Shown here piece by piece: positions 22,101 to 34,000 of a stretch of DNA of 64,000 bases. Where the stretch lies: positions 38,562,280 to 38,626,279 of the forward strand of contig CM065682.1 of assembly GCA_017654935.2 (NCBI GenBank), in the 5' to 3' direction. Each line of letters begins with the position of its first letter. The stretch's first letter is position 1. The stretch comes from Phymorhynchus buccinoides. Lineage: Eukaryota > Mollusca > Gastropoda > Neogastropoda > Raphitomidae. A program made the translations under genes and the position numbers. The notes under the pieces are model-generated. The model was given only the letters and a program-made list of their open reading frames with translations, made no database searches and was not told the DNA's origin.

Positions 22101-25100
22101 TTGACGGAGGAGTTCCCTACCCTGACCACCTTTTTTGACGGGGAGATCATCAGCAAAAAACACCCATTTCTGACCAGAAAGTGGGATGCAGATGAGGATG
22201 TCGATAGAAAGCACTGGGTAAAAATCTAGGCAAACTGTTGTCTTATTGGATTTGTAGTGGAACAAATATAATGACTTGTAAATTTTGATCAAAATGCTAG
22301 AATGTAGGTACTTCGTTTTCACTACTGTATGTTAATAAGCTAAGAATCGTCACAGAATATGAAACCTTTCACTTTTTATGTTTAGAATATCTACTAAGTA
22401 AATAGGTGGTGGTAGTCGAAAGAGGTATCACGATATGGGTCACCTATTGTTACATGCATGTATGATTTTCTAATGGAAAAGCATGATCCTTTTGTAGTAG
22501 TAATTTGATGCTAGACCAGCATTTTTTATTGATAAATTCAAGTGATGCATTCTGTTTGTTGCAAAGAAAGAAGAGGAGGGGAGGGGGAAGAGGTTAGTAG
22601 AAAAGATTGTATTGTTATATAATGTTAATAAGTTTGGGGATAATCCATCTCTTAAATTTTGTCATTTTTATATTGATTGTCACCAGTGCGCAACTGTTGA
22701 GATGTCACTTGTTTCTCTCCATAGTAAGAAAATCCAGTCTGTGGCCTTTTATCTTTTTTCTTTAAAATAATTATGTGGGTGAGTATTAATTGCATGTATA
22801 GCGCTTTTTCAAAATTCTGTCTTTTGGTGTTATCTTTCCCTGCTGTCTCGTTTCGAAGTTGGTTTGGAGTCGTTCCGGTTCAAACTTAGAAATTAAAAAA
22901 AATTGAAATTATCTACCGTAATAAGGCGACACAGCGCATAAGGCGCACCCCCTGCTTTTAATTTTTTTGTCGTAATTTGAACAAAGATAGGGTGCATACA
23001 CCCGATAAGGCGCAAAGAAACCAAAGAAATAAAAAAAGGAACGAAACGATCAGTGAAAGTAACATCATTACCGGGCTAGTGACGGAACTGGAAGCCTAAC
23101 TATATAACCAGTGTTACCGATTACGCAGATCTGTACGTAAATTACGTACAAAGTTTCAAGTCTGACGTATAAATTTTTCAGTCAATGCATCATTGTGACG
23201 TACAGTTTTTCTCTCAGTCGATTGCTTCCTCAAACGTGTTCGCCACGATCAGAATGTTGAAGCCATTTCGGCTTGCGGGAAACGATCAACAAAATATACT
23301 GGGCCTATTCTTTCACTACTATACCATGCTTGAAGCAGACGACAAAAACCATCATGAACCACAGAGTAATTTCCCTTTGTTTCTCGCCACCCATGCTGCT
23401 CGCACGTGCACTGAAGCCTAGCCCGCGCGTTTCTTGGAAGCAAAAAAATGGCGCTGCTTCGCTGGATTGCGAAAACTTTGACGCAAAGTTCTTCCAAAGA
23501 CTCTGAAGTTTTAAGTGAGGTGACAAAAACCCTCGAACCAGTTCCAGGCCCTTCAAGTTCTACTTCAACTGTCAGTAGTGATAAAAAGAAGAAAGTAACT
23601 CGCAAATTCAAGTCAAGTTGGTGTGAAGAATTTGACTGGCTTCAGCATCGTGATGGCAAGCTCTTCTGTAGTGCGTGTGCGCGTGCTTGTGTGTGTGATT
23701 GTGTGTGTGTGTTTGCATCATGATTACAAGTCTTATTTTTACTGAACAATTAATATCAATAAATGACTTCAAGCTTTGTACACATTGTTAAAGAGATTTG
23801 TCTTTATTTTAGAGCATATTGCCCATTTATTATGGCTTTTATTTTGACCCTCCAAAATTTTCAAATGACCCTTAAAATTTGGGGGCAAAGGGTCATGATG
23901 ACCCTTACAAATTTGGAAGCATGGGGAACACTGATAGCTATATTTTAATGCAATGTGAGTGAACTGTTGTCAGTTTGTTGTGGAAGCTACCAGAGCATGG
24001 TGAGTTGTTCATTTCAACTCTCGACCCCCTTACTTTTTTGTGTTTAGAGTATAGAAAGGGTGCAGGCACCGGATTGGGCGCAGGGGTCAAAGTTCAGTGA
24101 AAAAGTTGCGCCTAATAGGCCGTAAATTACGGAACCTTAAACGAAAGCTTTTTTCTTTTTTTTCACGTGTTTGGGCATTGAACGGTTGTATCAAGAAAAC
24201 AAAGAAGAACATAACTGTTTATAGCCATACATACACAGTTTAACAAATAAACATGAAAGTAGAAACAGGACATAATATCAAATCTTCTAGCTAATAACTG
24301 AGCAAGTAAGCACCCCTCTACTTCAATTGTTGAGCAGCCATGCCGTGCTTACTGCAGCAGATGATTCTGTTCTAACCAGAACTAAGTGTCCTAACAGGTA
24401 CACAACTCGTCTATTACTTCCTGTCTCATTTCGAAAAAGCGCTATTGAGTTAATTTTTTTGTTATTTGCCTTTGTCATCATATTTTTGAACAAGTTTTTA
24501 AACATTCAGATATCTAATGCTTAAAATAATAGGAATTATTTCAGGGGAAGTTCCTGTCCTTTTACAACTTCTCCAAGACGTTTAACTCTGACACCTTTGA
24601 CTACGATGAGCTGGATCGCACAGACTTTGTCTTCATGCGATGGAAGGTACATTTTTTATGTTAATAGAAGATTCGTAAATGCTTTCACATAATTATTACT
24701 ATTAGTACATTGTGTTGTTCACTTGTTGACTTTAAAAAAAAAGAAGTTTGATTAAAACCAATAGAAACTGTCGTTCAGCAGTATTGTGTTGTGTTGTACT
24801 GTTATGTTTATTGTATGTATTATTTGAATGTATTGTGTAGTAGTTTTGACTAGTACAGTATTACAATACAAATGATTGTTCAAAACAAATTGAAGTTGTG
24901 TTTGTGCTAACACTAGTAACATTGTGTGCATGGATAGTTTTTCACCATATGAAAAAGATTTAAAAGCGATCACAGAAATATTTTGGAAGATATTTGATCA
25001 GTGTTCCAGTTTGTTGACAGTTTCAAAAGTAAACCTTCGTTTATCACTATTTGACACTCCTAGAAATAGAACGGTAGAAGGTTATTTGGTTATCTTGTTC

Positions 25101-26971
25101 TTTACGCACACCTCAAACGTTTTATTTTTTAATAATGAGATTGTTGTATATTTGTACCACTGCATCCTATTGCTTAGTTTTCTGTGTTTCAGGAGCATTT
25201 TTTGGTTCCTGACCACACCATCAAGGATATCAGCGGAGCCTCGTTTGCCGGCTTCTACTATATCTGCTTCCAGAAGAGTACAGCCACTATTGAGGGCTAC
25301 TACTACCACAGGAGCTCAGAATGGTATGCATTTGAAATACATTAAATAAGGTATGAATATCCCCCTTGGGGATACCGGGGGATCTTTGGCACAAATAGTT
25401 CCCCCACCTTCTGAAAGTTATGTGCTTGTAACTTCCTCTAATCTGTCGCTCTCTTTGACTGCGAGTCTGCCTGTTCCCATTGCTTACTGTCATCTGCTAT
25501 CTTTCTGCCTTATTGGTCCATTCTTCTGCTTTTTTTCAAAAAGCACTTACAAAGATTTTCTCGAACCGAAGACGGACATTGCTGGGCCTGACTATTTCTT
25601 AATTGGGCACATGGGCCTTATGGTCTGAACTTGGAGTCTTTCGGATGAGACGTTAAACCGAGGTCCCGTGTACCCATGCACTTAGTAACTGACTTAGCAC
25701 ATGTTAACCCTCTTGCATTTATTCCGCCCAAAACCGCCCATCCAGAAGTTGCCTCTGTGTATTCAAGCCGCCCAAAACCGCCCGTAGCTTGCCCCCACTC
25801 TGAGACCCCCTTTGATGACATTTTCATCACGCACTAAGTTCTGGCTTGTTATACACACACTATGAAGAAGCTTCTCACTTGCACTGATATGATAATAACT
25901 GTATGGCACTCTGTGTGCTTCAGAAGACAGATTTTTCCTGAAAATGTAAGAAAGAATCCGAACACGGGAAGAAGCTTTGTCTGTAACAAATGCGAATGCA
26001 AGAGGGTTAAACCTAGTGGCAATGAAAAAGTTGCCATTTGGTCAAAATTTACCCACCCCACCCACCCTCCCGCCCTTTCCTTCCTCATCAGTCACATAAA
26101 ATCGCATGCAAAAAGTAATAAAAATAGGTGGCGCGCCTCTGGCTGTGACGCGCTCCAGGTGGGAGCAACCCGAATTTCACAGAGACATCTCTGTGACTAT
26201 AAAGTACCAAATACCAATAGCAGATGACGCATCTGTGCTCATATGACAGGAAACTGAGTGATTGAAGAAGAAGAGGATATTAATGCTGCTATTTCAAAAT
26301 AACATGTTACTCAGCTTGCATTTTAAAGTTAATTTTTTATGTTCAACAGTTTTGTTTTGTTTTTGAAAGTTATAAATATTTCAAGACTGCAATGCGCAAC
26401 TTTAAAAAAATCTGACTTGCGTCTTTGCAATTGTTTGATGGCAGTTAAAACCCTAAGTCCATTTGCAGAGTGCATATAAACGAGAAGCAGCCAACAGCTC
26501 ACACAGACGATTCATGTTATCTGCACCTGGCAAAAAACTCATACAAGAGCTCATATCGCATGTGACTTTCACTTGGACTACAATTATTTGTTCGGTTTAT
26601 TTTTGTTGTTATCTTTCATATCAACTTAGCCATACTTTTGTTTTGGACATTAAGCAAATGATTTAGAATAGCAAATTCAAACGTACAAATAAGTGGATGC
26701 ACACACACACACGCACGCGCACACACACACACGCACATGAAATGCTACATAAATGAACATCATGCCATCAGGGCTATAAAAAATTTCCTTCATCATCAAT
26801 AAAAAGAGAAAAGTTCTCAACTTGGATTTGAAAGCAGAAACCAAGAATGGTTAATCTAACGAGAGAACATGTATACTTATATACCATTTATGAAATGAAT
26901 TGGACAGGTACCAGTCCCTGAACCTGACCCATGTGAAGGAAAACAGCATAGCAGTGTACGAGTTCCGGTAA
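19013..26971 (+). CDS. GID4: GID4, substrate receptor of the GID/CTLH E3 ubiquitin ligase; complete 5-exon gene
   Basis: The GID4/Vid24 beta-barrel binds N-terminal proline (and related) degrons and delivers substrates to the CTLH ligase. Exons: 19013-19156, 22050-22217, 24545-24646, 25193-25323, 26908-26971, i.e. 202 codons plus TAA, with all junctions GT/AG and in phase. Nearly invariant family blocks are readable: [100 protein letters not shown] and YEFR at the end. The start lies in a strong context (GCCACCATGCC). From memory, human GID4 is about 300 aa with a long low-complexity N-terminus; here that extension is absent, and residues 1-20 are a short Pro-rich lead. The gene is divergent from ATPAF2; introns 1 and 2 hold LINE and hAT relics. 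Confidence 0.96.
19385..20010 (+). pseudogene. LINE ORF2 C-terminal relic in GID4 intron 1
   Basis: After frame changes it reads [13 protein letters not shown], then [65 protein letters not shown] and LEGFKVQV. This is the conserved end of jockey/CR1-like non-LTR polyproteins downstream of the RT domain. Frameshifts before 19625 show it is dead. Confidence 0.85.
20330..20767 (+). pseudogene. Second LINE ORF2 C-terminal relic, same strand
   Basis: One open frame reads [85 protein letters not shown] and a stop. It is homologous to but clearly diverged from the relic at 19385-20010, so it is a separate insertion or subfamily. Confidence 0.85.
20770..21300 (-). pseudogene. LINE reverse-transcriptase domain relic
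   Basis: On the minus strand [40 protein letters not shown] and [18 protein letters not shown] match the start of non-LTR RT fingers. Further on (about 20895-20820) [17 protein letters not shown], then a stop, matches the next RT motif. It is interrupted by stops and opposite in direction to the two LINE tails on its left. Confidence 0.85.
21301..22049. other. GID4 intron 1, 3' part
   Basis: No exon. A repeat-like segment at 21500-21545 (CACGACGTTTCGGGCTCAAC) resembles a dispersed invertebrate repeat. The rest is AT-rich up to the exon 2 acceptor. Confidence 0.45.
22050..22217 (+). CDS. GID4: GID4 exon 2
   Basis: Residues 49-104: [49 protein letters not shown]. The acceptor is tattttcag and the donor gtaaaa. 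This is the most conserved strand region of the receptor barrel. Confidence 0.97.
22915..24134. mobile_element. TAAGGCGC-family element with an inserted hAT-like element
   Basis: Left part TACCGTAATAAGGCGACACA and GCATAAGGCGCACC; right part GTTGCGCCTAATAGGCCGTAAATTACGG. These are imperfect inverted ends resembling the elements at 2338 and 8912. The interior between about 23109 and 23933 is a separate hAT-like element. Confidence 0.55.
23109..23933 (+). mobile_element. hAT-like element carrying a zinc-finger-type N-terminal fragment
   Basis: The ends CAGTGTTACC (23109) and GGGGAACACTG (to 23933) fit a degenerate hAT terminus. Inside, from 23448, is an open frame [15 protein letters not shown]..., a Ser/Lys-rich linker, then [20 protein letters not shown] and FCSAC, which resembles the N-terminal zinc-finger segment of ZNF862/hAT-derived proteins. 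It runs straight into a (GT)n tract at about 23675 and stops, so only the first domain is present. Confidence 0.55.
24135..24544. other. GID4 intron 2, 3' end
   Basis: AT-rich with no features beyond the exon 3 acceptor. Confidence 0.5.
24545..24646 (+). CDS. GID4: GID4 exon 3
   Basis: Residues 105-138: [20 protein letters not shown], then [14 protein letters not shown]. The acceptor is ttatttcag and the donor gtacat; phase 0 at both ends. Confidence 0.96.
25193..25323 (+). CDS. GID4: GID4 exon 4
   Basis: Residues 139-181 plus 2 nt of Trp-182: [43 protein letters not shown]. The acceptor is tgtttcag and the donor gtatgc. Confidence 0.97.
25360..25565 (+). mobile_element. Dispersed repeat R3, partial copy
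   Basis: Begins near CCCTTGGGGATACCGGGGGA and contains TGCTTGTAACTTCCTCTAAT and CTGTCATCTGCTATCTTTCT. A fuller copy lies at 29768-30110 and an inverted one at 41033-41345. The right end abuts a SINE fragment. Confidence 0.7.
25600..26217 (+). mobile_element. tRNA-type SINE body split by a TTAA MITE
   Basis: GCCTTATGGTCTGAAC...GGATGAGACGTTAAACCGAG to CACATGTTAA, and then from TTAAACCTAGTGGCAATGAA to CCCGAATTTCACAGAGACAT, match the continuous SINE at 60598-60967. The two halves are separated by the element at 25704-26010. Confidence 0.8.
25704..26010. mobile_element. TTAA-flanked MITE, family T2
   Basis: TTAA at 25704-25707 and 26007-26010 enclose 299 bp with inverted ends CCCTCTTGCATT / AATGCAAGAGGG. 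The host SINE at 60598-60967 has the empty site ACACGTTAAACCCAGTGGC. The ends differ from family T1, so this is a second piggyBac-type family. No transposase is encoded. Confidence 0.85.
26218..26907. other. GID4 intron 4, 3' part
   Basis: AT-rich; (CA)n/(CGCA)n at 26700-26740. No exon before the acceptor at 26907. Confidence 0.5.
26908..26971 (+). CDS. GID4: GID4 exon 5, last coding exon
   Basis: Completes Trp-182 and encodes [20 protein letters not shown], then TAA. The C-terminal YEFR is a family feature; in known structures the C-terminal segment lines the degron pocket. The acceptor is ttggacag. Confidence 0.96.
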
Positions 26972-27235
26972 ACGGATTCACAAGTTGCTACGCTTGCAAC
27001 AGACCATACCGGGATAGAGGGACTTGGTGTTGTGAAAGGAAGGCTGCGGTGAAGGTGAAGCGGATGGAAGAGACTTGGTCTGAAATGCCGGTGTCTTGCT
27101 GCTGGACAGGAGTGAATCTTTATTCGCCCATCTTTTGGACATTGATGGGGAAATGTGTGACAACACCAGTTAGTTTTGTAAGTGTGTGAAAAGAGTGGTC
27201 ACTTTATTTTGTAGATTGTCTTATTTGATCGTCTG

Positions 27236-27687
27236 TTAACCTTTACCGGATCATGCTTTTGACTACACAGACACGATGGCGGGGGTCTTCCACGACCCCC
27301 TACTCAGCAAAGAGCGAATTCCTAGGTGTTTATCCCTGTCCGAATGGCGGGGGTCTCCCACGACCCCATCTTGTCAATGAGTCACCATGTGTTTATCCCT
27401 ATCCGGATGGTGGGGGTCTCCCATGACCCCTACTCAATGCACTGCAGTGCTCTTTAAAGTAGGGGTCGTGGGAGACCCCCGTCATCCGGACAGGTATATC
27501 AAAATTACGCGTCATATTACGTCATTTATATTTTATACACATTAATGACATTTAACACACTTAAAGCCATTTATGTTTTTGACAAAGTCATGAAATTTCA
27601 TGAAGATTGCTTAAATAGTTTTAGAGATATAACATGTTTTGTGTGTCAAGGGGTCGTGGGTGACCCCAGAAGTCCGGTAAAGATTAA
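27236..27687. mobile_element. TTAA-flanked MITE family T3 with repeated GGGGTC/GACCCC hairpins
   Basis: TTAA at 27236-27239 and 27684-27687 border inverted ends CCTTTACCGGA / TCCGGTAAAGA. The interior has at least four short palindromes of the form GGGGGTCTCCCACGACCCC, and a long hairpin with 32-bp arms at 27403-27434 and 27458-27489 (2-3 mismatches, 23-nt loop). It lies in the presumed GID4 3' UTR or spacer. Confidence 0.75.
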
Positions 27688-28400
27688 AATGCAGTGTTAG
27701 AGTATGCTTAATAATACTGTTTCACAAAATTGTACTGTGAAAATGTTTTGTTTTGGGTAAATCACCTTAGCAGTTAATGCAATGAATAGCCTCTTATGTG
27801 TTAGATACTGTATGAATCTTTAGTTTTCTGTAAAGCCTACAATGAAAGTGAGGCTGAATGTCCAAACTTAATTGTAGTAATGGTATTCTTCTGTAATATT
27901 GATTACGGTATCTACAAAGTAATACTTTAGAAATGTTCACTAATTTTGTGCCATTCTTGAGTTACTCTCTTGCTACAATCTGTATTGTCTTTTAAAGAAA
28001 TTGTTCACTAAATCTGTTTGACTGTTGAGTTAACTTCTTGCCACCGTCTTGTTTATGTGCATCTGATTGCTTTCCCGCCCACCTAAGTAAATGGCAGAGA
28101 TGTACTCAACAACCACATGCTTTATTGCAGTTTGTGATAATTTGCAGGGCTTATTTTTTTTAACTCCCAGTTCTTAAAGAATGTGAAGACATTGGAAGGG
28201 AACGAGGGTCTGTACTTTTGTTTATGTGTCAGTCTGTGTACCACCATGACTGTAGAGCCTAAACTACTGTACCAATCTTAATGGAAAATATCAATTGTCT
28301 TCAATATATCACAATGATGGTGCCCATTATGTCATGTTAATCAAAACCCTGATATTAAACCCCCCCCAAAAAAACAAACACCCCACCTTCTTAGTTGTAG
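27688..28400. other. GID4-BICC1 convergent spacer, left part
   Basis: AT-rich and without repeats that I recognise. It may include distal GID4 3' UTR, but no clear AATAAA was found between 26972 and 28400. Confidence 0.35.
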
Positions 28401-28960
28401 ATTCTGGTTCTGGTTCTGTAATGGAAAGGGCCACATCGTGGCATAGAATCAATGAAAAATAGGCCTAAGGGGAGAGCACACCCTATTTAAAAACCCTACT
28501 AATCTAAATGACTTGGCCAGCCAGCACACGTTCAGCGTGATGTCAATATGATGCCAAGTCCAGCAGCACACCTGAGCTAATCTAACTAGATAGTTTGTAC
28601 TCCAGTAGTTGAGGGGAAAGGGGGTGGGGGTAGGGGGAAAGGAATAAAAGAAAGTGGGGGGTGGAAGGGTGCTGTTTACATCTGGATTGGGGCCTGCTGG
28701 AGGAGGGTCTTAAAAGCCTCCACAGACCCTGCAGAAACCACACAGTTCTCAAGGCAGTTCCAATCCCTGGTAGTTTAAGTTAAGGAAAAAGCTGTTCTTA
28801 AATACTGCTTAAATATTGGCATGGTGGATGGTGAAGCAGCGCTCATTGTTTCTTATGAAGTTGCAAAAGAATAACCATTAAGCTGGAAAGTGTTCAGTAG
28901 CCTTCTTCAAGTTCAAGACATCTTGTCTGTCATACGGCATGAAGAAATCACAAGGCTTAC
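28400..28960 (-). pseudogene. Decayed LINE C-terminal relic
   Basis: On the minus strand TTRDWNCLENCVVSAGSVEA then FKTLLQQAP (about 28770-28690) corresponds to the W..L...V......S...FK..L ending of non-LTR ORF2. The flanks are unreadable. Confidence 0.5.
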
Positions 28961-29095
28961 GAAACGCCTGACTCGTATAACATGCATAACGTGCTCAAGT
29001 GAACTGAACCTGTGGGCAATCATTTTTATCCACGACTTGCTGATATGGCATGTCCTCTGTCTGTCTTTACTGGGTGCATGGATGCTCCTCTTTTC

Positions 29096-29380
29096 AAGAT
29101 GTCCTGGAGTTCAGGATTTTGTTTTATTGCCTGGAGCCGGCATCGCCGGATTGTAAGAATTTGAGAAGATGCGTTTAGCTGGTTATAGAGGTCATGAAGT
29201 TTAACCAGAAGCGAAAGTGCAGCACGAGCCTGTCAATTACATTGGAAACTGTTGTTTCCCTTCAGCTTTCGGGGGGCAATGCCCCCCCCCCCCGGAACCC
29301 CCAGGAGGGGCACTATCCCTACACTCTGCCGGGGCTTGCATGGTTTTTTTAATTTCCCAGGAGCACCCATGTGGGTATAT
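29096..29380 (+). mobile_element. Dispersed repeat R5, copy 1
   Basis: Contains GATGTCCTGGAGTTCAGGAT, TATAGAGGTCATGAAGTTTA and GTCAATTACATTGGAAACTG, then GGGGGGCAATGCCCCCC. An inverted copy is at 45828-46135. The C-rich centre is expanded here. Confidence 0.7.
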
Positions 29381-29767
29381 GATTAGTTATCTTGTTTTGT
29401 TGTAGTCTTTTATATGAGCTGTGATCCTACCTTTGAAATGTTACGGTCGCAAATGATTGATTGTGAACCATCTACTGTCTTGGTTAGGTGGCTTAACGTT
29501 GTGTGTCTGTGTGCATCTTTGCGAAGTGTGGAAAGAATGGATGTTGTGTTGTGTTCTGTCAATATTGAAGTTGAAGGATTTTTTTTTTTTGCCTGTAATT
29601 ATGCGGAAAAGTTGATCGAGGTTGAATGTACGTTGTTTTATATAATCCAGAATAAAAGAGATTATTTCATTCCGTCTCATTGTTTCCATTTTTGACTATT
29701 TGAAGGAGTATGAAAAGAAAGCTGGTGCACTCTCTGTACGTGATATAAATGGAAGCATGTATTGAAT

Positions 29768-30110
29768 TAAACTCCTCCCCGTGGGGATACTGGGGGGGGG
29801 GGGGGTCTTTCGTACAGTTCCCCCCACCTGGAAGTTCTGCGCTTGTAGCTTCCTCTAATATGTCACTCTTTGACTGTCTGTTCCCTTTACTTTCTGTCAT
29901 CTACTATCTTTCTGATTTATTGGCCCATTCTCCTGCCTTTTCCCCAAAAAAATCTTCCGAATATTTTCTGCTTTGAGCTCCTCCGAAATCGGAATGTGTT
30001 GGATGTACGCAGCTGGGAGACCAGTGTCTGTGAAAACTGAAAAACGGATCCATACGTACCTTGCTCCTTATGGGCTTATGACCTGGGAACACAGAAGAAG
30101 AAGAATTAAA
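29768..30110 (+). mobile_element. Dispersed repeat R3, fullest copy
   Basis: From CTCCTCCCCGTGGGGATACT through TGTAGCTTCCTCTAATATGT, GAGCTCCTCCGAAATCGGAA and GTACGCAGCTGGGAGACCAG to a (GAA)n tail near 30095-30105. No open reading frame. It is probably a SINE or a deleted LINE. Confidence 0.65.
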
Positions 30111-30401
30111 CTCTCTTGCTGCTCATTCCAAGCCCCAACTCTCCCCTGGTTTGTCAGGTCATAAAATCTGAAATCAGCAGTCCAAAGGAAGCGAATCTAT
30201 GGGCCATCAGGAGGCAACCACCAGAGGAGACATTGCTGTTTGATTGCACTGCTGCTGAGTCACTTCGGTGGAGTTCAATGGAACATGTTTCAAGTTAAAA
30301 TACGCTGGACACCACCTACTAAACAGACAACGTCTTAGTCGCGCAGCCAGTGCGAGCGAGGTCTTTTTGTTTTTAAGTTTTGTGTAAACAAAACCCTAGC
30401 T

Positions 30402-30644
30402 TTAACCCTTTCACCGCCAACGTCGCATTTTTGCACCACAATGGTTTAACACCCATGTCACTAAAAGGCATCAAACCAGGGTCTGTTATCCAAAGACCAT
30501 ACTCTGTTAATTTTGGGAGGTAAGGATAGGCCTTACATTAAATGTCAGAGGAATCCCCAATATTATAAACATTTTTGTTCTATACCCAGGTAAGTGTAAT
30601 GGACATTTTTTGCTGAAAAAACTGATTGGCGGTGAAAGGGTTAA
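30402..30644. mobile_element. piggyBac-type MITE, family T1 copy 2
   Basis: TTAA on both sides, inverted ends CCCTTTCACCGCC / GGCGGTGAAAGGG, and the T1 core GGGTCTGTTATCCAAAGACC. Confidence 0.88.
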
Positions 30645-31009
30645 TGCTTTAAAAACGTAGTAGTATAAGAATAAATACAAAGAGTTCATGTAAAGTGTGA
30701 CCCAAAGTTAAAAGTATTCAAATGTGTTATTGACTGTGTATCTTACAATATCTCCAAAAATGTCCATATCTTTTGTTTTGACAAATGCATTTAACATCAA
30801 AGTGGAGTCTAAGTTTATTTTTTACTACAGATAGATTTCCCAATTGAGATGCTTTCATCATGTAAGCATTATGCATTAATACCGATATGATCAGACAAAA
30901 CAGTTTAATTAAGGTTGAAAACGAGTATTCATATTTGCATTTAAGCGACACGCACACATACTCTCGACAAAAACAGCTTCATTGAATAAAATGACTCCAA
31001 GACACTTCA

Positions 31010-34000
31010 AAAGCAGTGTTACAATTTATTTTCAGGGAAAGCGGCATCAATACGTTTTCTGTTGCAAAAGCACAACCAATTACCAGACCATTCCAGTAAT
31101 GAAAAAAAAAATTATCACAATCTGGAAGCAGTATTCACCAACATCTTTATATTAGGTCAAGACATTGGTGTTAATAAAAATAAAGTCCCTTAAAAATGAA
31201 CAAATAAAAACAGGTGAAAAAAAGTTGAGGACGGAATTTAAAACAAAAGCCTAGTATTGTTGATTTACAAAACTTAAGTTTTTGTGAGTAGATGCTAAAA
31301 TGTATTTCTATAAAATTTCTTTCAACTTGTTATAAGTGAAGATCTATGCGTACTGATGAGTTTACTCAACATACCCTTTCCTCCTCATTTTCCTTAAAAC
31401 ATTCATAACTTCTATCATAAATGATCACCCTCCTTGAATCACAAACCACCAATCACCAAAGAATGTTAGAGGCAAGAAATGGTTTATGTCTGTCTGTTTT
31501 GTTTGTTTCTTTTTACATATCTGAAACTCTGCTGTAAACTTAGCAGTATGCTTTAAATGCTTCTTTCAGACGAAGTGGCCTCTTGTTTTTATCATCCTTT
31601 CAGTTTTCAATTGTTTATAAATTGGTTGATTTTAATCTAAAGAATCATTTAATTGGAATAACTAGGATCAGTAGAACTGATCTAGAATTTCATCGTAAAT
31701 GACGATGCCCCATATCTAATGCTCATAGTAGTAAATGTAAAAAAGTAACGAATACTGTAAATCTAATTTTCTTGCTGCTTTGAGAACATGTTTATACGGT
31801 TCTTTATTAAGACTAATCTATCCCATCAGAAAATTTAAAATCAATACTAATAGTTAAACAAGCGCGAAATCGCAATAGTTTGTGGCACGCGGTCTATTTT
31901 TACCACTCCAATCATGAGTTACCTCCCCTGGCTTTTCAATAATTTTAATCTGTAAACCAGAATGTTATCTCTGCACCATTTCGTAACTTTTTATATCTTT
32001 TGGAAAACATTTAAAACTATGTATCCTACTTATACTCATCAAAAGAAGCACTGCATACTCGTCGTGTCTGTTGTAGTGTCTGTATTACGTATGTTTATTA
32101 TTTTGTACGCTTTTAAAATACATCATTTTAAAGAGCGGCCAGAAATGTAGCCTCGATTTGAAGTGCGACAATTTTGGAACGACAGACCGACAGACAGACC
32201 GACAAAGTGAGTTATAGGTTTGTGGCTTGAGCCACAAACAAAAACAAAATGAAATGACTGCTGTACCTTTGGAAATACAGGGATGGAAAGGGGTAGAGAA
32301 AAAGGTTCCTGCAGAATGGGAGCCCCCAACGTGGGAGGCTCTCATTCTACAGTGAAAAAAAAAGAAGAGGGGGTGTTGTCTTTTTTTCTTAATCCTAATT
32401 TGAAAGAGACATGTTCAACTGTCAGATACATAAAGTATATACAGAAGGAGAGGTAGGGCAAGGAGATTCAAGCTTCCAGTAAGTAGACAAAAGAAATATA
32501 ATATATTCATTTCATTTGCAGAAAAAAAAGCAATAGCAACACATGATTAGGCTGTAAGTAGTACAACATTTTTTGTAATGGAAATATAAAGATTTTTTAA
32601 TATGCATAGATTTTTTATGTGTGGATTGATAAGTTCACGAATAACACCAATATGAATCTGTACAATGTCCGGCATCAAAACTGTTTTGCAATTCATTAAT
32701 GAGAATCTGCTACACCCAAAAGATACATTTTTATATGCAAATTAACAATATTTCATTGGCTGCTCCAGGCTGACTGCTTACCCCACTGAAATCTTAACCC
32801 GAGACAAAAGGAATGGATGAAAGACTGAGCAAGAAGTAGGAGAGTGCAAAGTTGATAATGATACTCTGTTCCTATCTTTGTAATATTAGAGGAAAGATAC
32901 TTTATACTTACAAGGGGAAAATACATGATTTTTTCCCCCTCAAAATTCTCAAGAAAGGAAAGGATTGTTAGGACATGATTATTATTGTATACAATTTGAC
33001 TGCGTTGTGCTGGCTACTGTACAATCAAAATACTGAACTTCAAACATAGCACTAAAAATTATAATGCCCAGAAAATGGAAAAGTACAATATGGTGAAAAT
33101 ATTTTCATTGAGCTTTTCACTTATGTCTGAAGGTTAGGAAGGAAGGAGGGGGGGGGGGGTGGAGAAAGAAACATTACAATGAGTCGAACATTGATAACTG
33201 CACAGTTTGAAAAAAAAATTAGGCATAAATTATTTAGAAAAAAATGGCATAAATTTCTAATAAAGCAAGTACAGGTTGAACTATCTAATACGGGGAACCC
33301 TAATGATAAAGAAAAGGCAATGAGATGAACAAAGAGGACATGGCAAAACGAGAGGAACGGACAGACAGAATGAAAGACGAGAGAGAGGGAGGCAGAGGAA
33401 AGAAGTCAAGAGGTGGGCAGTCAGCCTCTCTCACAACCTGTGTGGGTAACAGAAAGTAGCCAATCTTCTGCCCCAAAGCTCCGCAACACTGCTCCGCCAC
33501 GCTCCCTCTTTTCCGCAGAATCACATCGTTCTCATCCCTTACGGATGAACTGAACTGTCATCTTTACTGGAATTCTTTTTCTTTTTCTTATCCAAGAAAT
33601 TATCGTCTAGGTTTTGATGAACGTTTATTCATTGCTAAAACCCAGAAGAGCTGGAAGGAATAGAGAGTGTCTGAAGTACAGGTGATCAGGTAGATTCCTA
33701 CATAAGTGATGTTCTTCAGAAATAAGCTTCAAATTCCTTGGAATCTAATGACACCTAACCATAGTGTCAAAAAAACAAATTACCTGTAATGTATTTTGTT
33801 GTAGAAAATTAAAAATATTATTTTAAAATTTGACTACATTTTAAGAAACCATTTTATAATTCAGCTGCGTTTTAATACACTAGACACATTTTTCTTGGTG
33901 ACTTCCAAGTATCAAATTTGTTTCTCTGAATTCCTTCACAACTGCAGTGTTTAACTTTGAAAGTAGACAGAATCAAGTAGAAAGTAGAATTTTTTTAATG

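Noticed and set aside
25862..26227. Plus-strand frame with a CNKCECK-like segment
   Set aside because: Runs across a T2 MITE end into a SINE; not a gene.
32085..32345. Minus-strand open frame in the BICC1 3' region
   Set aside because: No homology or splice context; overlaps a dispersed repeat-like segment.
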